The notes under the pieces were generated by a model. That model was not told the origin of the DNA and did not search any database. It saw only the letters and a list, made by a program, of their open reading frames with translations. Below, in pieces: positions 18,233 through 26,510 of a DNA stretch of 64,000 nt; the stretch's first letter is position 1, and every line of letters starts with the position of its first letter. The stretch is from NCBI RefSeq assembly GCF_022760175.1, contig NZ_CP094326.1, positions 2,220,804 to 2,284,803 of the forward strand, in the 5' to 3' direction. The translations under genes were made by a program, and so were the position numbers. Origin of the DNA: Zhouia spongiae. Its GTDB lineage: Bacteria; Bacteroidota; Bacteroidia; Flavobacteriales; Flavobacteriaceae.

Positions 18233-18461
18233 ACTATCTCGGGGCAAGCCCACGAGAGGGCCAAGCGTAAAGAAAAGGTCTGGTAGACCTTTTAGCGATA
18301 GAGCCGGCTGGCGCTTGGCAAAACATTTCGACGCAAGCCCTGTGAAATTCCGTCAGGACTATTTCACAAGGGCAAGTCCAATGAAATTCCATGAGGAACA
18401 TTTTACAGAGACAAGTGTAGGATCTCCGGATGGTTATACAGGGGAAATCTCGATGATCGGG
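18227..18461. repeat. Intergenic repeat family, copy A (longest)
   Basis: About 235 bp beginning at the stop codon of the DUF1684 gene and ending near CTCGATGATCGGG. It matches, in reverse orientation, the copy at 51714-51893 almost throughout, including CCACGAGAGGGCCAAGCG and GGCAAAACATTTCGA. Copy A contains an internal imperfect duplication of about 40 bp (GTGAAATTCC / ATGAAATTCC units near 18340 and 18378). The foot CTCGGGGC-AA-GCCCACGAG can form a hairpin. A 104-codon ORF on the minus strand (18234-18548) lies across it and is not credible. Confidence 0.8.
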
Positions 18462-18462
18462 T

Positions 18463-18498
18463 AAACCCGGAGCGTGATGCGCCGGGTTTTGGTTTTTG
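18463..18498. terminator. Bidirectional-looking terminator between copy A and the porin gene
   Basis: AAACCCGG / CCGGGTTT with an 11-nt loop, followed on the plus strand by TTTTGGTTTTTG. It can end transcripts from the DUF1684 side and, less well, from the porin side. Confidence 0.6.
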
Positions 18499-18525
18499 AA
18501 AACCCTCGAAAATATTAAATACGGA

Positions 18526-19620
18526 TCAGAAACTGAATATAGCAGCAACTAAGAAGGATGATAAGCTTTTTGCCGGTTCCAGGTCACTGTTTAAAAAGGA
18601 GTCTTCGGAAGCTGTATCTATTCTTAGTTCAGGTTTTAGACGCAAGTTCCCCAAGGTGTAATTTCCGGTTATTGTTGCTGTGAAAACATGACCATCACCT
18701 TCATTATCAAGGCCTATGACTTCGTCGAGGCCATTACCGAAGACCGAAAAATATTCACCTCTCAGGCCTAGGCTAAAGTTTTCTGAAGTTTTGTATTGAG
18801 GATAAAGTGCCAAGCCGTAAAAACCGGCTCCGTCTGTAATATTGTAAGAGGTGTTTAGACCGAGGTAAAACAGATCTGTAAGATCGAACCCTCCGGTATA
18901 GTCTATTTGGAAAGTAGGCTCAGTACCTGCAATAAGAGTTCCGGTGTTATCGTATGATGGTTGTTTTCCGTAAAGTACATTTAAAAACTGACCTTTATAG
19001 CCTAGTTGTAAACCTGCCGTGTATTTACCGTCCGGATTGAATTCGGTGAAGTCTGTGCTATTCATTACGGCGAGCATCAGGCTGAGTTCTTCATTAAGTT
19101 GAAAATCGGCCTTTATGCCTGTATGTGAGAACGGTCCGTATGAAAACATATAGGAGGTGCTGTAGTTAAAATTTGCAACAGGAGAAATAACCTCGTAACC
19201 TAAAAAGGTGTTGAAATTACCTAGTGTAAAAGTGATATTTTCAGAGACATTCCAATAGGCGTATAGTTGGTTGACGATTCGACTTGATCCCCCTTCCGGG
19301 GTGTATAAAGGAGAGTTAAATACAGCGTCTTCACCTCTGGGGCCAAAGACCAGGTCGGCTACAAAACCAATCTTTTTACTTTCGTAGCCGGCTACAAGAT
19401 TGGCCATTCCCAGGGCAAAACCATTCAGGTTGGCAAAAGATGTTGCGGGGGCAATGGCATCGCTACCATTCGGTCCCCCGATATTTTGCCTGAAATAGGC
19501 ATCTATGCTTCCGCTGAATGTGAATTTTTTACTTACCTGTGCAGTGGTGTTAAAAGTTCCGGCAAATAGCATAGAGAAAAATAGAATTTTTCCGAAATTT
19601 GCATTAAGCATTGCTTTCAT
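18526..19620 (-). CDS. Outer-membrane beta-barrel porin (OmpL/bbp2-like)
   Basis: The 364-residue protein has a signal peptide (about 1-27, ending TTAQ) and then alternating amphipathic strands ending in the aromatic AAIFSF, typical of outer-membrane barrels. The start of the mature part (FTFSGSIDAYFRQNIG) and the ANLNGFALGMANLVAGYE block fit the porin group found next to ammonium transporters in Bacteroidota. It is the last gene of a glnB-amtB-porin cluster and is separated from amtB by a large hairpin. A role in passage of ammonium or small nitrogen compounds across the outer membrane is inferred from context. Confidence 0.8.
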   Translation of the reverse strand: MKAMLNANFGKILFFSMLFAGTFNTTAQVSKKFTFSGSIDAYFRQNIGGPNGSDAIAPATSFANLNGFALGMANLVAGYESKKIGFVADLVFGPRGEDAVFNSPLYTPEGGSSRIVNQLYAYWNVSENITFTLGNFNTFLGYEVISPVANFNYSTSYMFSYGPFSHTGIKADFQLNEELSLMLAVMNSTDFTEFNPDGKYTAGLQLGYKGQFLNVLYGKQPSYDNTGTLIAGTEPTFQIDYTGGFDLTDLFYLGLNTSYNITDGAGFYGLALYPQYKTSENFSLGLRGEYFSVFGNGLDEVIGLDNEGDGHVFTATITGNYTLGNLRLKPELRIDTASEDSFLNSDLEPAKSLSSFLVAAIFSF

Positions 19621-19679
19621 AATAAAAATAGTTAGTTGTATAGTTTTGGTGATTTATAAGTGGATTGTCAAATAACAGA

Positions 19680-19760
19680 AGCTAATTGTTAGATTGAGAG
19701 CATTAGGAATCGGAGCGTTCCGCCAAACGCTCCGATTTTCTCCCATCTAACCCATTAGCT
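19680..19760. repeat. Nested inverted repeat between amtB and the porin gene
   Basis: Outer arms AGCTAATTGTTAGA (19680-19693) and TCTAACCCATTAGCT (19746-19760) enclose a perfect 11-bp hairpin, ATCGGAGCGTT / AACGCTCCGAT (19709-19736). The outer arm includes the amtB stop codon. No T run follows on the minus strand, so it looks like an mRNA-stabilising or partial-termination element rather than a full terminator for that strand. Confidence 0.65.
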
Positions 19761-21014
19761 ATTCATCATAAGTGATGACTTGACCTCTGTGGAGGTCGTA
19801 CTCATTTCCGGGTAGGCTTCCATGCCGTGTTCAAAATTGTCCAGTCCTTCAAGTTCCTCTTCTTTGCTAACCCTTATGCCGACAGTTTTCTTGAGGGTAT
19901 AAAGGATGATGAATGCTGTTGAGCAGCAAAATGCAGCATAAACGGCTGCTCCTTCAAGTTGTACAAAAAACTGGGTGAAACCGGCTTTACTACCAAAAAT
20001 GCCTACTGCCAGGGTTCCCCAGATCCCGCAAATTAAATGAACAGCTACGGCACCAACAGGATCATCTAGTTTTAATTTATCAATGAGGGCAACGCCAAAA
20101 ACTATAATGGCACCGGCGATTAAACCTATGAGAATGGCATCAGTAGGGTTCATGAGATCAGCTCCGGCAGTGATACCAACGAGCCCACCCAAAATACCAT
20201 TTAAAAACATGGTCAGGTCATATTTTTTATACAGTGCGGTTGATACTAAGAAAGAGGCAACTCCGCCGGCTGCTGCGGCCAAACAGGTAGTGACCAATAC
20301 CAGTGATGTTAGCGCGGGATCAGCAGAAAGTACTGACCCGCCGTTAAATCCAAACCACCCCAGCCACAAGATGAGGACCCCCCCCATGGCTAATGGGATG
20401 TTGTGACCGGGTATGGCTCCGGGTTTGCCATCTTCTTTGAATTTTCCGATTCGGGCTCCCAAAAGCGCAATGGCTATTATTGCGGCCCATCCACCAACGG
20501 AATGAACCAACGTAGACCCGGCAAAATCATAAAAACCCATTTTGTCAAGAAAGCCACCTCCCCACTTCCAGGAACCGGCAATCGGGTATACCAATCCTAC
20601 GTAAATAACGGTGAATATCATGAAGGGGACAATCTTGATACGTTCGGCTACCGCTCCGGAAACTATAGTGGCTGCAGTAGCGGCAAACATTCCCTGAAAG
20701 AGAAAATCTGTCCAGTACGTATAACCTTCATTATAGCTTAGGTCCAGGCCTTCTGCGGTTATAGGGGATTGAAGTCCTATCCCGGCAAATCCTAAAAACC
20801 CGTTGAATTCTCCCGGATACATTAAATTAAATCCGACAAGGCAGTATAATAATAGCCCGACAGTTAGTATGAATATGTTTTTAAATAAAATGTTAATCGT
20901 ATTCTTTTGTCTGGTAAGCCCGATTTCTAAAAATCCAAATCCCAGATGCATAATAAATACAAGTCCTGTGCAGATCATCATCCAGACATTGTTCGTTGTT
21001 AGTAATGTTTCCAT
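19755..21014 (-). CDS. amtB: Ammonium transporter
   Basis: The 419-residue integral membrane protein carries Amt/Rh-family blocks: GFGFLEIGLTRQKN at the start, GSTLVHSVGGWAAI, and GAVAVHLICGIWGTLAVG, which hold the two conserved pore histidines. It moves ammonium or ammonia into the cell and is normally gated by P-II. There are about 11 membrane segments, then a short cytoplasmic tail that P-II would contact. The gene starts 27 nt after glnB on the same strand, and the porin follows. Confidence 0.95.
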   Translation of the reverse strand: METLLTTNNVWMMICTGLVFIMHLGFGFLEIGLTRQKNTINILFKNIFILTVGLLLYCLVGFNLMYPGEFNGFLGFAGIGLQSPITAEGLDLSYNEGYTYWTDFLFQGMFAATAATIVSGAVAERIKIVPFMIFTVIYVGLVYPIAGSWKWGGGFLDKMGFYDFAGSTLVHSVGGWAAIIAIALLGARIGKFKEDGKPGAIPGHNIPLAMGGVLILWLGWFGFNGGSVLSADPALTSLVLVTTCLAAAAGGVASFLVSTALYKKYDLTMFLNGILGGLVGITAGADLMNPTDAILIGLIAGAIIVFGVALIDKLKLDDPVGAVAVHLICGIWGTLAVGIFGSKAGFTQFFVQLEGAAVYAAFCCSTAFIILYTLKKTVGIRVSKEEELEGLDNFEHGMEAYPEMSTTSTEVKSSLMMNS

Positions 21015-21041
21015 GTTATTTTCAGTTAATTGATTGTTGTT

Positions 21042-21380
21042 TTAATTTAATGACATTTCGCCCGACTCCTTGGTTCTGATCCGATAGGTATTATCTATCG
21101 GAGAGATGAAAATTTTACCATCTCCTACACTTCCTGTATAAGCTGATTGAAGGATGGTCTCGACAGTTTTTTCAACGAAGTCGTCAGAAACGACGATGGA
21201 GAGAAATCTTCTTTGTATGTCGGAAGTGCTATAAGATACTCCCCGATAGACATGTCCGTGTTTTTCATTGCCGACCCCGGTGACGTCCCAATAGCTAAAG
21301 AAGTTTACTTCGATCTGATGCAAAGCATCTCTGACTTCATCAAATTTCGATTTCCGGATAATTGCTTCTATTTTTTTCAT
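21042..21380 (-). CDS. glnB: P-II nitrogen regulatory protein
   Basis: The 112-residue P-II protein starts with KKIEAIIRKSKFDEVRDAL. In the T-loop, RGVSYST places Tyr where UTase-modified P-II proteins have Tyr51. A TGSVGDGKIFISPID block follows, contributing to ATP and 2-oxoglutarate binding. The loop before it (GVGNEKHGHVYRG) is shorter than in E. coli GlnB. It is the first gene of the cluster and most likely gates AmtB. GlnB and GlnK cannot be distinguished by eye; the pairing with amtB would favour a GlnK role. Confidence 0.93.
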   Translation of the reverse strand: MKKIEAIIRKSKFDEVRDALHQIEVNFFSYWDVTGVGNEKHGHVYRGVSYSTSDIQRRFLSIVVSDDFVEKTVETILQSAYTGSVGDGKIFISPIDNTYRIRTKESGEMSLN

Positions 21381-21424
21381 AATTATATAAGTTAGATGTG
21401 TAAATCTATATATAATATAATTTT

Positions 21425-21499
21425 ACCCCTATTTTTTTATGGGGTTATCGTGTATTTTTTTGTTATTTATAATTTTCAACCCTATATATTTTAGGGTTG
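21425..21499. promoter_or_regulatory. Two related palindromes upstream of glnB
   Basis: ACCCC-11 nt-GGGGT (21425-21445) and CAACCCTA-7 nt-TAGGGTTG (21477-21499) share an A(C/A)CCCTA-type half-site and have centres about 53 bp apart, roughly five helical turns. The spacing to glnB, about 45-120 nt upstream, suits regulator binding or 5' UTR hairpins. No T run follows in the direction of glnB. Confidence 0.5.
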
Positions 21500-21640
21500 T
21501 TAATTATTTATTCATTTTTTGAAAAATATAGAACAGGGGTGGGTGACAGATCTGGTTAAAATATAACCATCTGGTTGGTAGGGTATTGTGTGTTTTTTTT
21601 GGGGTGTTGGTGAATCAGGAGGAAATAAGGAAGGTACGGC

Positions 21641-22012
21641 TTAGAAGGCTTTTGTGATGACAAAACCCAGAAGTACAGCCAGCAATCCGCTTATGATTGA
21701 TCCAATACTATACAGGAAAAAATTGAAATAGTCACCTTCCCTCAGTAATGATACATTTTCGAGGGCAAAGGTAGAGAAGGTGGTAAAGCCGCCGCAGAAC
21801 CCGGTAACGGCAAACAGCAGTAAATTATGAGAAATACTGGTCTGCTTAGCAGCCAGACCTGTAATAAGTCCGATGATTAAACTTCCGATTATATTAACTG
21901 AAAAAGTGGAGAGGGGAAAATTATGACTGGAAGTATAAACTAATTTGCTAACAATGTACCTGGCCATACTGCCAAGTCCGCCACCTAAAAAAATCCATAA
22001 AAATTCTCTCAT
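21641..22012 (-). CDS. crcB: Fluoride ion exporter CrcB/Fluc
   Basis: A 123-residue inner-membrane protein with four hydrophobic segments. It has GGGLGSMARY near the start, FSVNIIGSLIIG with the conserved Asn, and GFCGGFTTFSTF, the signature of dual-topology Fluc channels. It works as a homodimer that lets toxic fluoride leave the cell. It lies 25 nt downstream of the SRPBCC gene on the same strand, so the two are probably co-transcribed; no fluoride riboswitch fits in that gap. Confidence 0.93.
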   Translation of the reverse strand: MREFLWIFLGGGLGSMARYIVSKLVYTSSHNFPLSTFSVNIIGSLIIGLITGLAAKQTSISHNLLLFAVTGFCGGFTTFSTFALENVSLLREGDYFNFFLYSIGSIISGLLAVLLGFVITKAF

Positions 22013-22037
22013 GTTACAAATATATAACTTCCGGTTG

Positions 22038-23090
22038 TTAAAAGGTTTTTTGCAGCGTTAATGTCTTTTTTACAGGGACATATATTTCAGTGATCCAATC
22101 AGCAGGATTGGGAATCTTGTTCGGATCACTCAGGTAAACCTCCATAAGATCTCTTTCAGGGTCTTCTGTTAACCTGTTGGTTTTAACAGCCAGGGAGGCT
22201 CTGTTCCATGCTTCTTTCAGGTTTTTGTGGTTTCCTTTCAAAACAGTTTTAAAGTACCGTCCCGGTTCAATATACCCACAAAGTACTTCGTTTTCTGAGC
22301 TTGGGATTACTTTTTCTCTTATAGGGATACATACTGAAAATATGGTTGTTTTATTAAGGTCATCCCATTCGTGATAGAGGGTAAAGGGAGGGCCGGCGAT
22401 CGAAAGGTCGTTCTTGGTTGCATATTGTCTGATCTTGGGAAACAGCTCTTCCATTTTTACAGCGGCCTCACTTTGTTTTGTTACTGTGGTCAGATATAAA
22501 TAGTATCCTCCGCCATATTCAGAAATACCTTTTGGGATTATATTGTATTCTTCTATTGCCAAGTTGCTCAGACTGTCGATTTTTTCCAGGCCTTTTTCCA
22601 GATCCGGAGCCAAAATTTTCTCCATGCCTCCTTTATAAAGCATATAGGCTTTTTCCGTAAAACTCAACTCCCCCTTCATTCCCCATACTACTTTAGACTG
22701 GGAAGGATTGAGCGGGGATAGTTGCCAATATACATCGCCATTGGAAGCTCTTGGTTTTATAAATTTAATTTTTTGGAGAATAGAATCCTTATTGCTGAAT
22801 ATTGTTTTTATCGAGCCTTCGCCCAGGATATCTCCTTTCCAGTGATAAAAGGCATTAACACCTGCTGTTGTATCGCTGAAGGTGATTTTGGCATTAGGTT
22901 CCTGTGCCAGCCATGGCGACCATTCAGGCCATTTTTTATAATCATTAATCAAATTGTAAACAACCTCACGAGGAGCTTCTATCACCTTTTCCCTGTATAC
23001 GTTAAAATGACCATGCCTTGTCGCGATATATAAAGACGCACCAATAATTACGATGACGGCTAAAAAGAATAAGTACTTAATGATTTTCAT
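22038..23090 (-). CDS. SRPBCC-domain and GyrI-like two-domain protein
   Basis: A 350-residue protein with one N-terminal membrane segment (about 5-23). Residues about 30-165 form a START/SRPBCC-type ligand-binding fold (REKVIEAPREVVYNLINDYKKWPEWSPW is split by the fold start). Residues about 185-345 resemble the GyrI-like small-molecule-binding domain (GISEYGGGYYLYL, YIEPGRYFKTVLKGNHKNL). Such fusions are common in Bacteroidota and probably bind a hydrophobic ligand at the membrane, but no function is known. Confidence 0.75.
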   Translation of the reverse strand: MKIIKYLFFLAVIVIIGASLYIATRHGHFNVYREKVIEAPREVVYNLINDYKKWPEWSPWLAQEPNAKITFSDTTAGVNAFYHWKGDILGEGSIKTIFSNKDSILQKIKFIKPRASNGDVYWQLSPLNPSQSKVVWGMKGELSFTEKAYMLYKGGMEKILAPDLEKGLEKIDSLSNLAIEEYNIIPKGISEYGGGYYLYLTTVTKQSEAAVKMEELFPKIRQYATKNDLSIAGPPFTLYHEWDDLNKTTIFSVCIPIREKVIPSSENEVLCGYIEPGRYFKTVLKGNHKNLKEAWNRASLAVKTNRLTEDPERDLMEVYLSDPNKIPNPADWITEIYVPVKKTLTLQKTF

Positions 23091-23174
23091 TATAAAAGGT
23101 TGGGTTTTGAATTAACAAAGTACAAAAAATAACACGAAATAAAACAGTCACTCCGATTCGATATAAAGGAGTTG

Positions 23175-23363
23175 TTAACCTCTTATAAAATACTTCAACA
23201 ACGATAAAACAGCAATAAACAAAATGAATCCGATTAATACCCACAAAGCACCTTTGTAATATTTTGAATGCAATTTTTTGTCTTTAGCATACGTGTACAC
23301 TATAATTCCTACGAAAGCAATAAAAAAGAGTATTGCGAAAATGATTTGTCCTTTACTGAGCAT
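23175..23363 (-). CDS. Small two-segment membrane protein
   Basis: Starting at the ATG at 23363 gives 62 residues; a TTG six codons earlier is less likely. Two hydrophobic segments (about 6-22 and 38-56) flank a short Lys-rich loop, KDKKLHSKYYKG. It is divergent from the MazG-like gene. The hydrophobic pattern and clean start support a real gene, but no family is recognised with certainty. Confidence 0.65.
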   Translation of the reverse strand: MLSKGQIIFAILFFIAFVGIIVYTYAKDKKLHSKYYKGALWVLIGFILFIAVLSLLKYFIRG

Positions 23364-23400
23364 TATTCTATTTTTATGCAAAACTAAATAAAAATAAGCG

Positions 23401-23787
23401 ATGAAAAGAAAATTAGAAGCTGTTGCTGAATTTCATAATGCGTTTGGGTTAGGTATTTCGGATGAACCCATAGCTGATCTGGGAGAAGGAAAGCTGGATT
23501 TACGCTATAAACTAATGGCTGAAGAAAATGAAGAATACCTGGAAGCAGCTAAAAATAATGATCTGGTGGAGGTGGCTGATGCTTTGGGAGATATGTTATA
23601 TATATTATGCGGAACTATTCTGGAGCATGGCATGCAACATAAGATCGAAGAGGTTTTTGAAGAGATACAAAGAAGTAATATGAGTAAATTGGATGAAAAT
23701 GGAAAGCCTATCTACCGGGAAGACGGAAAAGTAATGAAAGGGCCTCATTACTTTAAACCGGATATTGAAAAAATACTGGTTAAATAA
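23401..23787 (+). CDS. MazG-like nucleoside-triphosphate pyrophosphohydrolase
   Basis: The 128-residue cytoplasmic protein carries the all-alpha NTP pyrophosphatase signature: EENEEYLEAAKNNDLVEVADALGDMLY, with the E(x2)E and ExxD metal-binding acids. Such proteins hydrolyse (d)NTPs to NMPs, often house-cleaning non-canonical nucleotides. The C-terminal SKLDENGKPIYREDGKV stretch is typical of the phage- and Bacteroidota-type subgroup. Its substrate is not shown by sequence. Confidence 0.8.
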   Translation: MKRKLEAVAEFHNAFGLGISDEPIADLGEGKLDLRYKLMAEENEEYLEAAKNNDLVEVADALGDMLYILCGTILEHGMQHKIEEVFEEIQRSNMSKLDENGKPIYREDGKVMKGPHYFKPDIEKILVK

Positions 23788-23826
23788 AAATACCCCCAAA
23801 TTGTGTCTGACATTTTGGGGGTATTT
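23788..23826 (+). terminator. Terminator, twin copy 1 (conserved loop)
   Basis: AAATACCCCCAAA / TTTGGGGGTATTT with loop TTGTGTCTGACAT, directly after the MazG-like stop codon. Stem and loop recur almost unchanged at 34518-34553. Confidence 0.9.
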
Positions 23827-23910
23827 CTTTTTCGTTTTTTTATTGGCACCGTCAAAGGGTATAATACCCCGAGGCTTGCCTCGAAATTAAAATTTGTTTC
23901 CGACCAATGC

Positions 23911-23940
23911 CTCGTGTGCTTGCACCGAGGTAGTTTACTT
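23911..23940. repeat. Intergenic repeat family, foot-only copy B
   Basis: These 30 bp match 51864-51893 at 28 positions, ending in CCGAGGTAGTTTACTT. The foot ends 4 nt from the ilvE stop. A related CCCCGAGGCTTGCCTCG hairpin lies just upstream at about 23867-23883. The body of the repeat is missing. Confidence 0.7.
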
Positions 23941-23944
23941 AAAT

Positions 23945-25024
23945 TTATTCAGAAACTTTATATCGCCAACCGAACTTGTCTTCGGCTTTGTTGGACTGTA
24001 TGTCTGATATACGTTTTTTAAATAAATCAGCATATTTGTTTTCTACCTCAGGGAGGTCAAAATGTTCACCTTTATACCCAAATCCGGAGATCGGGCTGAT
24101 AACGGCAGCCGTACCTGAACCGAACATTTCTTTTAATGTGCCTGCTTTGGCAGCTTCAATAATTTCGTGAACTGTTACGGTGCGAATTTCTACTTCAATG
24201 CCTTCGTCTTCAGCAATTTCAATGACGCTTTTACGGGTTACCCCGTCAAGAATTCTATCGGAGGTCGGAGCTGTTAACAATTTGTCTCCAACCCTGAAAA
24301 ACACATTCATAACTCCTGCTTCTTCAAGGTTCTCATGTGAGCTGGCGTCCGTCCATAAAACCTGGTGATATCCCTCTTCATTTGCAAGGTGGGTAGGATA
24401 GAACTGACCTGCATAATTACCTGCACATTTTGCAAAACCAACTCCTCCGTTGGCAGCTCTGCTATATTTCTCAGCAAATAATACTTTAACACCGCTCATC
24501 CCTTTTTTAAAGTACGATTGAGCCGGTGAGCAAATAATTAAAAATTTGTATTCCAGTGAAGGGGATGCGGAAACACAACTTTCTGTGGCAATCATAAAAG
24601 GACGGATGTAAAGAGAGTTTCCTTCTCCTTTCTTGATCCAATCCTTATCCAGTTTAAGAAGCGTTTCAAGTCCGTCAAAAAATATTTCCTTGGGTATTTC
24701 CGGCATTTGTAAACGCACACAAGATTTATTCATTCTTGTGTGGTTCTCATCCGGCCTGAATAACCAAATACTGTCGTCGTCAGCCTTGTAGGCTTTTAAA
24801 CCTTCAAAAATGGCTTGTCCGTAATGAAAAACTTTAGCAGAAGGATCCATGCTGAGAGGGCCATATGGCTCAACTCTTGGCGTTTCCCAAGCTCCATTTT
24901 TATAATCACATACTAGCATGTGGTCTGTAAAAATCGAACCGAATATCAAATTGTCAAAATCAACTTGTCCTATTTTAGAAGTAGTGGCTTTTTCAACTTC
25001 AATTTTTATTGTAGTACTGCTCAT
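23945..25024 (-). CDS. ilvE: Branched-chain amino acid aminotransferase
   Basis: IlvE transfers the amino group between glutamate and branched-chain 2-oxo acids, the last step of leucine, isoleucine and valine synthesis. The 359-residue length fits the BCAT type. Visible fold-type IV PLP features are FHYGQAIFEGLKAY near residue 70, YIRPFMIATE, FAKCAGNYAG with the probable PLP lysine, and FGSGTAAVISPI, which binds the phosphate. It is flanked by the MazG gene (convergent) and the divergent DUF4920 gene. Confidence 0.94.
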   Translation of the reverse strand: MSSTTIKIEVEKATTSKIGQVDFDNLIFGSIFTDHMLVCDYKNGAWETPRVEPYGPLSMDPSAKVFHYGQAIFEGLKAYKADDDSIWLFRPDENHTRMNKSCVRLQMPEIPKEIFFDGLETLLKLDKDWIKKGEGNSLYIRPFMIATESCVSASPSLEYKFLIICSPAQSYFKKGMSGVKVLFAEKYSRAANGGVGFAKCAGNYAGQFYPTHLANEEGYHQVLWTDASSHENLEEAGVMNVFFRVGDKLLTAPTSDRILDGVTRKSVIEIAEDEGIEVEIRTVTVHEIIEAAKAGTLKEMFGSGTAAVISPISGFGYKGEHFDLPEVENKYADLFKKRISDIQSNKAEDKFGWRYKVSE

Positions 25025-25143
25025 CGGTCAAAAAATCTTTTGCGCTAATTTACGGAAATATGTTTCATGGTTGAACATAATCTTGTTCAAAAAAGCTTAA
25101 TTTGCACTAATTATACGGGAATATGACTTAAAAGCATTAAAAA

Positions 25144-25653
25144 ATGAAAAAAGTAATTTTTTTAGCGGCGTTTAGCCTGTTTATTGCATGTAAGGATAAT
25201 GAACAAAGGAAGAATGTTGAAGCAGCAAAAAGTGAAGCAGAAAAAGTGGTTTATAATTCTTTTGGGAAAGAGATAGGTGCTGAAAGGGCTTTTGATATAT
25301 CAGCTATGGCTGCTGAGTATGATAAAATGAAGACAGGAGATACCTTACCTTTGAAGTTTAAAGGAAAAGTGAAGGAAGTTTGTATAAAGAAGGGGTGTTG
25401 GATGAAACTTGACCTTGAAAACGGACAGGAGGCGATGGTTAAGTTTAAAGATTATGGTTTTTTCGTTCCAAAAGATATTGTTGGCAGTGAAGTAATAGTT
25501 AATGGTGCTGCATATATAGAAGAGATGTCTGTTGAAGATCAGAAACATTATGCTGCAGATGGGGGAGAAAGCGAAAGTGAGATAGCCAAAATAGAAACTC
25601 CGAAGAAAACAAATCTGTTTATGGCCGATGGAGTTTTGATAAAAACCAAGTAG
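25144..25653 (+). CDS. DUF4920 lipoprotein
   Basis: A 169-residue lipoprotein with a lipobox ending LFIACKD (Cys16). The mature part has a beta-rich OB-like core with VKEVCIKKGCWMKLDLENG and VKFKDYGFFVPKDIVG, the DUF4920 signature; the CIKKGCW pair could bind metal or form a disulfide. Its function is unknown. The stop is one base before the TTG start of mnmD, which suggests coupled translation. Confidence 0.83.
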   Translation: MKKVIFLAAFSLFIACKDNEQRKNVEAAKSEAEKVVYNSFGKEIGAERAFDISAMAAEYDKMKTGDTLPLKFKGKVKEVCIKKGCWMKLDLENGQEAMVKFKDYGFFVPKDIVGSEVIVNGAAYIEEMSVEDQKHYAADGGESESEIAKIETPKKTNLFMADGVLIKTK

Positions 25654-25654
25654 G

Positions 25655-26329
25655 TTGAAACGAAAAATAATACAGACTGCAGACGGTTCATCGACGATCT
25701 TCATTGAAGACTGGGATGAACATTATCATTCAAAACACGGTGCAATTCAAGAGGCTTACCATGTTTTTATTAAGATGGGGTTATACCATTATATTGAAAG
25801 TCAGAAACCTGAAAACGAGGTTAATGTTCTGGAAATCGGATTTGGTACCGGCCTCAATGCTTTTATTACCTTTTTAGAGGCCGAAAAAAATAACTTATCG
25901 ATTCAATATGACGGAGTCGAGGGATATCCGGTGTCGTCAGACGAAGTGTCGCAGCTTAACTATGTAGAGTTGCTTGAGAATAAAGGTTTTAAAGAACAGT
26001 TTCAGGCAATGCATGACGGGCCCTGGGAGAAGTACATTCAGCTAAGTGAGGCATTCAGGTTAAAAAAAAGAAAGCAGTTTTTTAATGAGATTGATGACAA
26101 CGAAGTCTTTGATCTCATCTATTTTGATGCTTTTGGAGCAAGAGTTCAGCCTGAATTGTGGACAGAAGAAATATTTCAACGGATGCACAATGCATTAAAG
26201 CCTGGTGGGGTTCTGGTTACTTATGCTGCGAAGGGGAGTGTCAGAAGGGCAATGATAGCATCGGGTTTTTCGGTAGAAAAGCTTCCCGGACCGCCGGGAA
26301 AAAGGGAAATGCTGCGTGCAACCAGATAG
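25655..26329 (+). CDS. mnmD: tRNA U34 5-methylaminomethyl-2-thiouridine methyltransferase
   Basis: MnmD is the methyltransferase half of MnmC, here standing alone. It uses SAM to convert nm5s2U34 to mnm5s2U34 in tRNA. The SAM site is VLEIGFGTGLNAF near residue 60, followed by VEGYPV and FDLIYFDAFGARVQPELW, and LPGPPGKREMLRA at the end is a family hallmark. The start is TTG: a stop codon closes the frame five codons upstream and there is no ATG. It is one base after the DUF4920 stop. Confidence 0.9.
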   Translation: MKRKIIQTADGSSTIFIEDWDEHYHSKHGAIQEAYHVFIKMGLYHYIESQKPENEVNVLEIGFGTGLNAFITFLEAEKNNLSIQYDGVEGYPVSSDEVSQLNYVELLENKGFKEQFQAMHDGPWEKYIQLSEAFRLKKRKQFFNEIDDNEVFDLIYFDAFGARVQPELWTEEIFQRMHNALKPGGVLVTYAAKGSVRRAMIASGFSVEKLPGPPGKREMLRATR

Positions 26330-26510
26330 GCGCCCATCGGAGGTTTTAAAAGGTTTGTTCAGTTGGTTAAAGATGTTCTTGATATAGACTGATAAAGGAA
26401 TACACTATTTCTTCATTCTTATCTTATAATGTCAGGGTAAAATTGTTAAACCTTATCTAAATACCGATCTTTCTTAGAATAAATCTCGTAAATTGATAAA
26501 AAGCTTACAG

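Noticed and set aside
18234-18548. 104-codon minus-strand ORF across repeat copy A
   Set aside because: It runs through the repeat and into the porin end. The similar ORF in copy D shows that the similarity is that of the repeat DNA, not of a protein.
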